A DNA stretch of 64,000 bases, taken from positions 1 through 64,000 of the forward strand of contig JAJEKV010000129.1 in NCBI GenBank assembly GCA_021234155.1, read 5' to 3'. The translations under genes and the position numbers were made by a program. Below are positions 52,600 through 63,945 of this stretch, in pieces; positions within the stretch are counted from its first letter, which is position 1; the number at the start of each line of letters is the position of its first letter. The notes under the pieces were generated by a model. The model searched no databases. It was given only the letters and a program-made list of their open reading frames with translations, and was not told where the DNA came from. This stretch comes from Isoetes taiwanensis (taxonomy: Eukaryota > Streptophyta > Lycopodiopsida > Isoetales > Isoetaceae).

Positions 52600-55350
52600 T
52601 CGGAGCTTACAGTGGGTAAGATAATAGATGCAATTGGGAACCAAAATATGAGGTCATATCATGTTTTATGCAGAAAGGCCTCCAGCAACAAGTCTAATAT
52701 CTTGGAGCTGTGACATTTTGCTTCGTGATGGTAGGACAGTTTTCCAACATCTTCAAGCTCGAACTGCTCTTGAAGAAGATGACTTAGAGGTTAAATGCCT
52801 GGAAGCTCAACTTGAGAAGAAATTCAAAAAAAAAGTATATATATGGGAAGAGGGTCAAGGGAGAACCAAAGGGGAATAACAAGGAGGAGAGGATTTGTGC
52901 TTCCAAGCCAATCAAGAATGCTCTCAAATCAAGAAGGATTGTACCAAAAAACTAACCCGAGAACAAGTATGTGCCTTAAGAAAAGAGAAAGTAGTAGTCT
53001 TTGGGGGGGAATGCTATCAATTCGCATGGCGCTTGGCTTTAGGAGTTCCTCAGTCTAATTGGAGGAAGAGGTTCGAGTTAAAAAGGATCAGAGCATGGTA
53101 ACATAGACTGTAAGAAGCCTCGATCGGTTACACTAGCTACAGAAAGTGTGCTTGATACCTTCATTAATAAGAATGGGAGAGCATTCCACATAGAAGCAAA
53201 AAAGGAAAGGATGATATAAGAAAGAGTGTTCGCAAACTTCCTCCTATCCTTAACAAAAAGAGCATATCTCCCCCGATATCTACTGGTGCGTCAGGATCCA
53301 ATGGGTCATGAGCATCATGAGGTGCTGCTTTTTGCGACATTGATAGCAGGCACCTGACAACATTTCCTGCCCTATTCAACACGCCTTGACTGTGAAGACT
53401 TGGTGTGAATCTCGGAGAGGGGTGAGCAGCTGATGGGGACAGCGTAAGCAAAAATGGGGGGTCCTTGATCAGTTAGACACCCTTAGACGAAAGAGTGGTA
53501 TTTTATTCAAGATGGGACACCTCCCAGAATAGTTGTGGGAGGTCAAAAAGAAATATGCGGGTTGTGGTGGAAGAGTTGACAGGAAAAAGTGTAACTTCGC
53601 CTTCCTTTTTACACTATTTGGAAAAGGGAGTTTCCAGATGTCAGCATAGTAAAAAATACAACATTCTCGAAACGTAACACATATTAAGCGAAAATTGGAA
53701 AGAACAAAGGATACAAGGGAGAGGCGCAACCTTTCAATTCAACGACAGGCACATATATTGGAACAACGTTTATGGAGGAGTCAATATTGGCATTGGCGTG
53801 CATTATCACATTGTTCACCAGAAAGTCACCTTTGCATAATACATGACAAGATGGATCAAGTCAAAACACACACCAAGAACATCTCACAAAGTCAGTTTGG
53901 AGAGGGGATCGGTTAAAAAGTAGCTCGATGGCTGCTTTAACACAAGGTCATGTTGGATGGGTTTATGGTCATTTCTCTCTTGATCTTTCAAAAGATGACT
54001 CAAACTTCCATTGGATCACTTTCTAGAATCCTACAATATCTTGAGTTACTGGATGAAGACAAGTGTGATGATCTATGTGGAAGCCAAACTACAGATTGCA
54101 AATTAATGCAAGCCGTAAAAGATACTTGACCACTGCAATATAAGCTAGCGCAGATACAGGAGGTGGTGCACCCATCTTCTAGTGCCAACTTAGAAGGCTT
54201 CAATCCTCTTCTTCGAAATCTCTATTTGCAGTTGGATAATGCATCCGGTCGAAATAAAAATAGATATGCGTTCTTCTGTCTCTCTTATTTGGCGTGGCTT
54301 AAAGTATTCGATGAGATGTAGTTGGCTGCATGATGGTTGAGCACACTCATGACAGTATCAATGCATTGTTTGATAACTTTTCAATATTAATGAGTTCATC
54401 GGATGCTCTAACGTTGTCTGAGTTGCTTCACTTATTTAGTAAGTGCAATGCAAAGTCTCATGTTTCATATTTTGTGGACGAAGTTCCAGATTGGAAAGGC
54501 TTTGTCAAGGGATTTATCCTCGACATGGGCCGACGCCTAATAGGCCATATCGACCCATTACTATTTCGATTTAAAATAAATGGAAATTGGCCCATTATGC
54601 AATATAAGATGCGAACAACACATAAAGAGTGGATTCCAGAAAAATGAATGAATGTGGAAGGATGATGAAAATGGTGAGTCAATGTTACCAATAGGAGTGT
54701 CTAAAAATATCCCTCTAAGGAAGACATAAAAGGTCTCCCTGGCCTGAAGAATAGCATACATAGCATTATGGAACTCCTTTTGCTAAAATCAAGAAGGTGG
54801 TGTGTTTGCATGACAATACAAAGCAACTATGGATTTGGACTGAGATTCTTTTATGTTTGGAAGATGTCTCTCTAGGAACGACCTCAAAATGATAACTTTT
54901 GGTTGTGTACAAAGCAAGAACCTCTACAAGCTGCTTTTACTCCAGAGGTTGATGAAGCGGCGTTGTTATAAGACCTTTGCCTTCTTATTGTAGGCTAGCA
55001 GATGGGCGTCCAGTGTTGCCTAGGATGTGTTCGATCCTCATGCACGTGTCACGAAAGGTATATTTGTTTTAGCCCGACCTGGAGACGATGAAACTCCAAC
55101 GTGGTTGGGCTATATAGAAGAAGATGCCATCTTGGATCCAGTGTATCGACAATGATCATATTTATGTATCATAGTGGAGGCCTATTGGTCGTGACTATAC
55201 AGGGAGGTAGCTTAACTAGATGTTAGCGACCTAATCCATTAGATCCATCAAGATATGAGAAGATAGATGCTATACATTATGTTTAGGATGCAAATGGTAA
55301 AAGACAGGAAGACTGTTCAGATTCGAAAATACATCGTTGACATGTGGGGG
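52600..55350 (+). pseudogene. Decayed large gene, probably transposon-encoded, with BAH/chromo-like tail
   Basis: Plus-strand protein-like pieces occur in changing frames with many stops: RTALEEDDLEVKCLEAQLEK and KKLTREQVCALRKEKVVVFG near 52,760-53,000; FQFNDRHIYWNNVYGGVNIG near 53,730; YFVDEVPDWKGFVKGFILDM with LLFRFKINGNWPIMQYKMRT near 54,470-54,620; and IFVLARPGDDETPTWLGYIE near 55,060. The order (helical N-terminus, central domain, C-terminal modules) suggests one protein of perhaps 800 residues. The last piece recalls BAH-type modules, which is an inference. I suspect a DDE-type transposase relative but saw no catalytic triad. Confidence 0.4.
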
Positions 55351-56199
55351 GGACATAACATCAGCTAAAGGCTCTCAATCTCAGACATGTATATCTATGA
55401 TATTTCAATCTCAATAATCATATTTGTATGTATAAATTTTCTTATATGCTATCTTAGCATATGTAATGTATGATACTATGTTTATTTCATAAGGTCTTCT
55501 ATGATACATATGCATAACTATGTTTGGCAATGTTTGGATAGTAGGTGTATGATACTGTATTAAAATATTTTCTAGATATTCATGTAATGTATACAACATA
55601 TGTATGATACATGGATAATGTACACGCGTACACAACCCCTTTATAAGTTTTACAATAAAAAAAATTCTAATTTACTAATTTTTTTCTCAATATAATGAAA
55701 TTATGCTTGAAGCCTGTGTGAAACCAATGCCTGAGCATCCGACTCGGCTTAAAACTAGAAGCCATAATAGAAAGCCGTAAGTTGTTGGGTACACTTCTAG
55801 ACGCCATAGCTGCAAAAGCCATATCTGTGAGGGTCGAAAATATTGTACAGAAAATACAAAACAAAATCAGAAGGTACTCTCTTAACGAATAGAAATGAAT
55901 GAGAATGCCTCTAACAGTAGTTAGCGGTGAATTTTCTCTCAATATAAGGGGGTTCATTTAGTGGACTCTCACATCTCTCCTCTAAAATTGTCTCTCAAAT
56001 CATCTCTCGGCTCACATGTGGCCAATGCTTCCCTCCTTCCCTTCCTCCATCTTGTAGGAGGCCTTCCCCACAAGTAACATCATCAACATCATGGACCCTC
56101 TTATGGAGTCTACCATCACTAGTGGCACATGATGGGAAGTGTTATCCCTCATCTACACCAAAGTAACAGATAACTTGAGGAAGCAACTCGACCAACCAT
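55351..56199. other. Stretch without recognisable genes
   Basis: AT-rich DNA. A TATGATAC(A)TATG-rich section at 55,470-55,640 is low complexity. No gene is supported. Confidence 0.4.
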
Positions 56200-56207
56200 G
56201 GTCATAT

Positions 56208-56777
56208 CATGGAATAAATTTCTAATTGAATATTTCTTATTAACCATAATGACTTCTTAAAACTGATCCCAAAATTTCATGTGATTTAGCCTTATCATAC
56301 TTTCTAGTGTTTAGCTAAGTTAACATGATATTCATTCCAAAAATTTCTGTGCTATAGGTGGAAAACATTAAAATGAAATTATTATACTTTTGTTCCAATT
56401 GTTTTGATTTATTTTATCATTTCTTTGTGGAAACATGCTAAGAAATTACTAGCTAGCTAAGTCTAGGCCTCAAATTCTTCTATGTGGATGTTAAGAAATA
56501 AATTACTAATCATATATTTCTTATTACCTAGAATTACTTTAGCTAAACTTGCCCAAAACTCATTCCGATTTTTTTTTGTGATTTAGCTAAATGTTACAAT
56601 TTCACTCCTTTACGTTCTAGTGTTTGGTTAAAGAGCTTGAAGGCTAGTGCGGGCGCAAAAAAAGTTAAGCTAATATTATTATTCTTTTCCCAAATTTTTC
56701 CATTTACTTTAGCCAACATTTCTTGAAAATGTCCTAAAAGATCGTCAAGCTAGGTTTAGCTCTTAAGTTATTCCATG
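56208..56777. mobile_element. Dimeric MITE (570 bp), copy 2
   Basis: Direct flanks GGTCATAT (56200-56207 and 56778-56785) bound inverted ends (ATGGAATAAATTTCTAA at the left; AAGTTATTCCATG at the right). The interior shares the dimeric layout and many phrases with 26764-27355 (CATTTCTTTGTGGAAACATGC, GTTAAGAAATAAATTACTAA). Divergence of perhaps 15-20 percent indicates separate old insertions. An 8- to 9-bp duplication is compatible with hAT or Mutator-like donors. Confidence 0.75.
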
Positions 56778-57399
56778 GGTCATATTGGGATGACAACTGG
56801 GACGTGATACGTGGACGTAATTGACTGCCCTTACAAGCAAGCAACACAGACGGTCTTACTATTTGACATCCTCGTAGTCTGCCCCATAATAACTACCAGA
56901 ACCTCGTCAAGGAAAACCATGCAAGACTTAAATTCTATGGCTAGACCACCTTTTCTATTTAGCTAGCATAGATATCGATGATAGTGATCACGAGTGGTAT
57001 GGTGAATCAAATGTGGGCATAACATGTAAATAAAACTTGAGTTTCATGTAGAAGCATTCTTCTGAATGGTACAATGTTGAAATCCAAACTATTAGCATAA
57101 GAGCTCTGTCAGCTATAGCTAGGGCTTTAGGAACTTGCTAATGCCAGTCTACAATCAACAACATGTGAACTCAATGGTCAAGTCAAAGGTGAAGAATACA
57201 CGAAGCAAAGAAAGGAAAATCAATTGTGCAAAAATCTTTTGTACCTTAAATGACCTGGATATTACCTGAGAATCAAGAAATATTTCCAAATCCGTACACA
57301 ACACCAACCCTTCGAGCAACAAAAAATAAAATAAGAAAACATAAAAGAAGCTTACTGGCAAGCCAAATATTATTTCTTTGCCCAATTTTATTCCAGGTA

Positions 57400-57804
57400 G
57401 TTGATATAACGAGAAACTTAGACAAAAGCTTTGCAGACGATACACTCTTTTATCTCAATGGATCAAGGATCCGTTAATAGTGATAAGAATATTTTCACCA
57501 ATTTTGCTATATGCTCTGGCAAATTAACCTAGCAAAGTCTAAACTTATTGCTCAAGTCCAAGCCATGGGTGTAAATATTGCAAATAAGCTTGGTTTCAAC
57601 TACAATCCTCCTAATGTCTCCTGTAAAATGCTAGGTATTTCCTTTGCTATTAGAACTAATGTTGTCGAGCTCTGGTCTGATATCATAGACAAATTTATCA
57701 TTAAGATCACCACCCTTAACTCAAAGTATCTTTCGAAAGGTGGTAGAGCTATTCTTGCCAATTATGGCATCACCTCCTCCACCAATGTTTACGAATCTCT
57801 CTAA
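57400..57804 (+). pseudogene. L1-type reverse transcriptase fragment
   Basis: Plus-strand pieces read LDKSFADDTLFYLNGS (the FADD catalytic motif, around 57,430) and, in the next frame, INLAKSKLIAQ, LGISFAIRTNVVELWSDIID and YLSKGGRAILANYGITSSTN. This corresponds to the region after the catalytic motif in L1-type ORF2 (compare GRSIIANSVLASTHIYF in the element at 9726-17509). It is a 5'- and 3'-truncated relic abutting the tail of the next LINE. Confidence 0.75.
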
Positions 57805-58025
57805 TTCTTGCCCCCGAGAAAATTTATAACAGGAAGGAAGGAAGGAAGGAAGGAAGGAAGTATATTTTAACGTCCGCGGAGGCCAAACTTGACCTATGAG
57901 ACGGTACATGCAGTACACAAAGCAGATAAAACCACACCAAAAAGACAAATGCTACTATACAATGTGTCCCTACTACTGGGATGAAAAAACCCCCACATGG
58001 GAGGAAAAACCCTGGTAGTAGGCTC

Positions 58026-58223
58026 TCAGATCCCTTGTCCTGTAAGGGATTCTCTGACGGTAGAGACTTGCAAAATGTAGGATGTGAGACGTGCAACCAT
58101 TGGCGATGCCAGCAATTGATGCAGCGGTGCCGCAGAGCATCTAAGATCAGCATGTGTTGCTCGGATATGCGTATATGCCGGACACTCTTGCAGTGCATGG
58201 TGCTCATCCTCTACTGTCCGCAT
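58026..58223 (-). pseudogene. C-terminal zinc-finger segment of the second-family LINE
   Basis: The frame reads MRTVEDEHHALQECPAYTHI preceded in the same frame by CQCCH. The Cys-x2-Cys...Glu-Asp-x2-His-x4-Cys-Pro spacing is the zf-RVT-like finger found at the C-terminus of LINE ORF2 proteins. It is separated from the RT by frameshifts between about 58,470 and 58,905. Confidence 0.7.
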
Positions 58224-58904
58224 GTGGCAACACTGGCATATTCTCTCATGCCGGGGGATTCTCGCCCTCCATCGTAGTCCAATGACTGTTTCAACCCCGA
58301 GATGATGGGACCCTCGTCCTCACGGAGGCAATAGCTCTTCGTTTCTTCATAGATATATGTGCTTTCGGCACCGGTATGGGCCATGTTCGGTGTTGGATTA
58401 ACTGCGTGTGGTAGTGCTCGTTTTAGGCTTTGCACGAAAGTGGTCGCATCCCGCGAGTGGTGGCAAAGCACTCATTGGTGTGCGACTGTCCCGGGCATCG
58501 GGCATAGCCACAATCTGGCGGTAGTCTATAGACCACGTTATAACCACCCCGACGGTTGCTCCGCCATACCCTCTTCGGTCATTGTGGCTCTTGTGCCAAT
58601 AACAAAGCCCTCGGGGAAGACGTTGTGCATCCATGCTGGTGACCTTGTGGAAATATGCAAGATGTCTCAAGATAGCGGAATGTTGCGGGGGCCGAACCCA
58701 GCCTCATATAGCAAAATCTGATAAGGCACCGCGGTCTTTGATACCTAGGTCGTATGTTAAGAAGGCCTTTTGCACCCTCTCTAGCTTATCCCGGTGTTCT
58801 TGCTAATTCTTTGGACCCCGGACCTCTACCCCATACAACAATCTTGGTTCAATGAGTGCTCACGAGCGGGTGTGCTCTACGTGCCAGTCCACATAGGTCT
58901 ATTC

Positions 58905-60077
58905 TCAGAAGCAGCTATTCTCAAGATAGCATACGAGCTTTCCATCCCCCAAGACCGATTGCCGTCTTTCCACACAGTCATCCCATAACATGCTAGCGCA
59001 AAAGTCGATTCCCAGATACTTGAAGGTCCTTACAACATCCACCTTTTGTCCTCTGTAATAGAGATCTGGGATATCATGCTGCGAGGAGAGGACTGCCAGG
59101 AGCTTAGTTTTCTGCAAGTTCACCGTCATTCCTGTTGTGTCACAAAACCCACTAAGAGCGTCCAAATGCTGCTGCATGCTCCTGGCTGTATGGGATAGCA
59201 AGTCTACATCGTCTGCATAGAGCAATTGCCTTATAGTGTATGCCTCTGGTAGCTGCGGGCCATCGCCCCCATGTTCTTGCATCCAGGTCTCCAACTTGTC
59301 AATGTAGAGACCAAAGAGCGTTGGAGATAACGGACATCCCTGTTTAACCCCTATGGTGCTGGCAACTCGCTGATCTGATGCAGGCAATGCAGCATATATC
59401 CCATCATAGAGTCTATAGATGACATTCTGTAAGTCCTGTGGGGCATGCAGCGCCTGCAAATGCTGCCACAACAGGTCCCGAGGGACCGTATCATATGCCG
59501 TCTTGAAATCTACGAAACAACAGTACATGTCACGCCGCGCATTGCGAGTAGCTTCCATAAGGATTCTAAGAGTGAATATATGGTCAATTGTGGAGTGGGC
59601 AGGGCGAAACCCCGCCTGGCCAACTGCACGCACTCCAGCTTCCTCAGCCCACTGAGTTAACTTCTTCTCCACCACACCTGCTAAAAGCTTTGCGAGTAAT
59701 GGGCTCACCATGATCATGCGGTAGTTCACCGAATCATCCCTATTACCTGTCTTATGAATTGGGGTGACCTTGCTAACCATCCACTCTCCCGGGAGGCCCT
59801 CCCTTATGGCCTGGTTAATGATCGCTGTCAGAGGCCCTAACAAAGCTGGCCCACCCCATTTCAATAACTTGGCTTGAAGTCCCTGCAAGTCCTTCGCTTT
59901 GCCATTAGCCAGGTGTCTAAGGCCCTGTTGGATGTCTTCCTCCGTGAGCTGCAGCATTTCTCCCACCTGATCTGGAACCCCAGCAGCTGCTCCTAGGGGA
60001 TCATACAGCTCCTCCAAGCGATGCATCCACTGGTCTATGGTAATATTGCCGGGTGGTTGATGCCTCTTGTACAACAC
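58905..60077 (-). pseudogene. Reverse transcriptase of the second-family LINE (390 codons)
   Basis: Starting at 60077, the frame contains RHLANGKAKDLQGLQAKLLK, VNYRMIMVSPLLAKLLAGVV (about 118-137), AGFRPAHSTIDHIFTLRIL, CCFVDFKTAYDTVPRDLLW (catalytic Asp about residue 190), STIGVKQGCPLSPTLFGLYI (about 240-259) and LLYADDVDLLS (catalytic Asp pair about 288-289). The thumb motif TFKYLGIDF follows and the frame is then lost. These blocks are of the CR1/Jockey/I-like group, distinct from the L1 at 10519-13190. No endonuclease domain remains, consistent with 5' truncation. Confidence 0.88.
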
Positions 60078-60092
60078 CCTACGCCAGAAGGC

Positions 60093-60146
60093 TTTTGGCT
60101 ACCAAAGGGATGGGGATCTGGAACCCCATCCCTTTGGTAGCCAAAA
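60093..60146. repeat. Perfect palindrome, 23-bp arms and 8-nt loop
   Basis: The left arm 60093-60115 (starting TTTTGGCTACC) is the exact reverse complement of 60124-60146; the loop is ATCTGGAA. It lies at the 5' junction of the LINE. Possible origins: a minimal foldback/MITE whose two ends were joined, or an inverted filler copied at the insertion junction. Confidence 0.95.
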
Positions 60147-60399
60147 TGACTTCAAATTCAACATTTAATTGAACAACAATTAAATAGCCACAATACTTGT
60201 GTGGAATCAGTCTTTGTGATCCCTAGCATATGGGGTGTCTCGTGAATCGTGCCAAAATTAACCTTGCCATGAGATACCATATCTACATGAGCTGTAAACA
60301 AAGAAAATCATCAATATATAATTTATGAGCTTTCTAAAAACAGAACTTGCAAATATGATTTGGATGACCAAAAGACTATATTGGATGTGATCCATCAAA

Positions 60400-61170
60400 A
60401 GCTTATAGTGGCCTCTGGACATGGCTATGACATGAAGCACTGTTAGCCTAGTAAATACCCAAGTTACTGGATGGGTTTGGTAATTGATAAATGTTGCATT
60501 TCTTATGGGATGATCGTGGTATAATTATATGAGAAGAGTGTTAGTATCTCTATTTGCTAATGAGGTGCAGAAGTGTTGGATCTATATTAGAACAAGGTTT
60601 GAGACTTCCTCAACATGTTTGAATCATCATCATCGGTTTTATCAGTAAGTTAGCTACCCCGACATGTATGGGCAACCTTGGCAAGGGTATGACTTAAGCA
60701 CATGTATAATAAAGGGTGTAACGGACATCATATGTCATGATCTTTGTATTGCACCACTGTTGTCTTGACATTTTGATGAACTTGGAACCTCCGAGGTCGG
60801 GCTTCTAGGTTCGGTGGCCTAGGTTGCTCCGGCATGCTCATGTTCATCTGTATTTCTCTATGGTATTCTTGTGCTCTATAGTTCTCCCGGCAGGGATGCT
60901 AGGGCTTGCATGTAGGCTGGTTGAGCTTCCCATTGTCCTGGAGCTATGGTTATGATGGTTTGATATTTTGGCTATGTTTCTTTATTTCTGATGCTCTTGT
61001 TTGGTGTTCCTTGGATTAAGTTGTCATTGTCTAGCATTGTACTCACATAGAATCTTTGTTTTGCTTGTGCTTATGTTTTTGTATCCTAGATTCCAGAGTA
61101 ATTCCACGCATGCAGTGGCAGCCAGGGATTCCCACTTAGTCACGAGGACTAACCCCATTGAGTGCATGTG
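60400..61170. repeat. Left arm of a large inverted repeat
   Basis: From AAGCTTATAGTGGCCTCTGG to GAGTGCATGTGCA, this arm pairs with 61815-62998 read in reverse complement, at high identity by eye. No coding frame is seen. The right arm is longer because of two insertions. Confidence 0.85.
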
Positions 61171-61463
61171 CAGTGAATAAGCTAGGCGATGCCAGTAGTG
61201 CAACTGATGATCATGGTTGACCGAAGCTTCTGGGTTGGATTGTTTGCAGTCAGATGTTATATTTGTTGAGAATAGAACTTTTTGGATGAAACATTACATG
61301 ATTATATGAAATTCATAAGCATTTGTTCATTGAGCTTTGAGTATGTAAATTCAACTGTGTATAAGGAAGATTCAATGCTTTATCTATATTATCAACATAG
61401 AATTAGTGCGAGTTTTGACAAGATCCCAAGTTACCAGGAGGGTCAACTTGGCAGGCTCCTCAT

Positions 61464-61800
61464 AGTTGGTATCGGAGCAGGGCTCGAGTTCGAGTCTCTA
61501 TGGGGGCAAAGTATGATCCGGAATACCGTTGGATGGTAGGTCATGACTTGGTCTTGGACACCATTGGATGGTAGGTCATGACTTGGTCTTGGAGGTGTGG
61601 TCTATGGTTTGTGAGGCTCGAGAACGAGCATAGTTCTAGTGGGAGAGATTGTAACGGACCCATGGGAGACCGCTCGAGTAGATCTGGGTGGCGCGTTCCC
61701 GAGACACTGGCATAAATGGGTAGAAGCGACTAATAAATGTCTAGACAGTTTTGCCCAGTTGATTAAGGGCATTTCGGTTAAGGGCATATTGGTTAAGTGC
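61464..61800 (+). mobile_element. TRIM-like retroelement, 5' LTR missing (partial copy 4)
   Basis: TTGGTATCGGAGCAGGG (61466) is the primer site. An internal part of about 170 bp includes a repeated CGTTGGATGGTAGGTCATGA-type phrase. GTGGGAGAGAT is the polypurine tract, and TGTAACGGACCCATGGG (61650) opens the right LTR, whose end is scrambled near 61,790. It sits in the spacer of the large inverted repeat. Confidence 0.7.
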
Positions 61801-61814
61801 AGTAAATCTTCAAA

Positions 61815-62998
61815 TGCACATGCACTCAATGGGGTTAGTCCTCTTGACTAAGTGGGGATCCTTGGGATGCGTGGAATTAGTCTGGAATCTAGGATAGAAG
61901 AACATAAGCACAAGCAAAACAAAGATTCTACGTGAGTACAGTGCCCCGGGGATATCACTTAGTGTATAAGGGATACGCCATGTGCGAGGAAGGGGTCATA
62001 AAAAACCCCTTCGTATACGCTTTTTTTAAGGTCTAAAAAACCCCTTTCCGTATGAAATACATCACTAGAGATTGGATTTTTTAAGGTCTAAAGAACCCTT
62101 CCCGTACGTATTCGTACGCTTTAGGTTAAAAAAAACCCCTTATCGTCCACTCACATGGTATATACGGCCTACACTATGTGAATCCCCCGGGTACAGTGCC
62201 AGACAATGACACGCCAGACAATGACAACTTAATCCAAGGAATACCAAACACGAGCATCAGAAGCAAAGAAACATAGCCAAAATATCAAAACATCATAACC
62301 ATAGCTTCAGGACAATGGGAAGCTCAGCCATCCTACATGCAGGCCTTGTTAGCAGAAACGTGCCCATCCAGCTCACATTCCGAGCTCTGCAGCGAGAGTG
62401 GTGGAGTGAACCTTGTATGCGCATACCCTTCCCAGCACACGTCTGGAACTGGAGGACCTCTTACCATGGAGTCACAGAGGTGACTTAGCATCCCTGCCAG
62501 GAGAACTACGCCCGATGTCATAGAGCACAAGAATACCACAGAGAAACACAGATGAACGTGAGCATGCCGGAGCAACCTAGGCCACCGAACCTAGAAGCCC
62601 GACCCCAGAGATTTGAAGTTCATCAAAATGTCAAGACAACAGTGGTGCAATACAAAGACCATGACATAAATGCTCGTTACGACCTTTATTATACATGTGC
62701 TTAAGTCATACCCTTGCCGAGGTTGCCCATACATGTCGGGGTAGCTAACTTACTGATGAAACTGATGGGGACGATCCAAACATGTCAAGGAAGTCTCAAA
62801 CCTTGTTGTACTGAAATAGATCCAACACCTTTGCACCTCATTAGCAAATAGAGATACTAATACTCTTCTCATATGACCATGATCATCCCATAAGAAATGC
62901 AACATTTATCAATTATCAGACCCATCCAGTCACTTAGGCATTTACTAGGCTAACAGTGCTCCATGTCATAGCCATGTCCAGAAGCCACTATAAGCTTC
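61815..62998. repeat. Right arm of the large inverted repeat
   Basis: This arm is the reverse complement of 60400-61170, interrupted by a 245-bp MITE (61946-62190), a small AGACAATGAC duplication next to it, and about 165 bp extra near 62,335-62,500. Confidence 0.85.
61946..62190. mobile_element. MITE (245 bp) with 10-bp TSD inside the inverted-repeat arm
   Basis: GTACAGTGCC flanks both sides (61936-61945 and 62191-62200). Ends are inverted: CCGGGGATATCACTTAGTGT at the left and, read in reverse, CCGGGGGATTCACATAGTGT at the right. The left arm of the large inverted repeat lacks it and gives the empty site. The interior has AACCCCTT-type phrases repeated about four times and no coding frame. 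A 9-10-bp duplication suggests a Mutator-like donor. Confidence 0.88.
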
Positions 62999-63945
62999 TG
63001 ATAATCCTCCTGGGCCCTCATGCTGATGCCACACATGCCTTCTAGAGCTTAGGTTTCATCTCAACATCCAATGCTTACCATAAATTCATGCCAGACTGAT
63101 CTCTACCCTTCTTCCCATCTCTGAATACCAAAGCTACAAGTAAACCATGTGTCTTAGATTTCTCTACATGAAAATTCTCTATAATGAGGACCAAACTAGG
63201 TGTAGAAGTAAAGAATATGGTATTCTAGCTTTGAATGCATGAGACTGTATATAAAGGGGTTTTCATGGATGGCAAGTTGTATACAAAAAAGTTTCTCCAA
63301 ATCCACAGAATGCACATGCCATATGTCCCTTATATAAAGCTGAACCCCCAGGCGCTATTTTAAGTTTATTTACAAAATGTCCCGAATATGTGTACAACTT
63401 TATTAGTAATGTTTTTTACTTTGTTTATCAATCCCTATGGAATCCCTAAGCCCCGAATAGGCCTCAAAAATTTTGAGTTAATACAAACCATTACATCCAC
63501 CATTTTAAAATTAAATCGCCCCTGAAACATCCTTTGGTTTGGGTGCATATTCACACGGGGGGTGATATAGGGTAGCGAAAGACCCCATCTGTACTCTTCA
63601 AAACCATGTATTACATATATGGAATCGACACCATTTAGTATATTGCCGGCCTCACTATACAGTTCTATGAGCCACAATCCCCAAATCTGGCATATTCCAT
63701 CTGCTATCAAACAGTCGAATAACAAATCCACAATTGAAATCCAGCTAAGATCGACATTGAAACTTGGTGCCACTGCTCTTGTTCATCCGATAGACAGAAG
63801 AACAGGAATTAAATAAGAACTTGCCTAGAAACAAAAAAAAATCAAGGAAAAAAATTTCGGCGTAAAAAGGGTATTTTTCTTGCTAAAGGTCTTGTTAAGC
63901 GATGAGAGATCATTATCTCTCATAGTCTCTCATGCCATACGGTAT
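62999..63945. other. Stretch without recognisable genes
   Basis: The minus-strand frame 63435-63773 is open for 112 codons but has no recognisable features and overlaps other short frames. I do not call it. Confidence 0.35.

Larger units (their letters stand above)
57832..60090 (-). mobile_element. Second-family LINE, 5'-truncated, with GGAA-repeat tail
   Basis: The 3' end is at the left: (GGAA)n 57832-57860 on the plus strand, then TAACGTCCGCGGAGGCCAAA, a hairpin (57990-58004), a zinc-finger C-terminus (58026-58223), decayed middle frames and an RT frame of 390 codons (60077-58905). It ends near 60,090, just before a perfect palindrome. It is the same family as 22884-24950 and the 57-bp insertion at 19832-19888. 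I see no target-site duplication. Confidence 0.85.

Noticed and set aside
63435-63773. 112-codon minus-strand frame near the right edge
   Set aside because: Open, but with no recognisable motif or gene context. Chance is likely in AT-rich DNA of this length.
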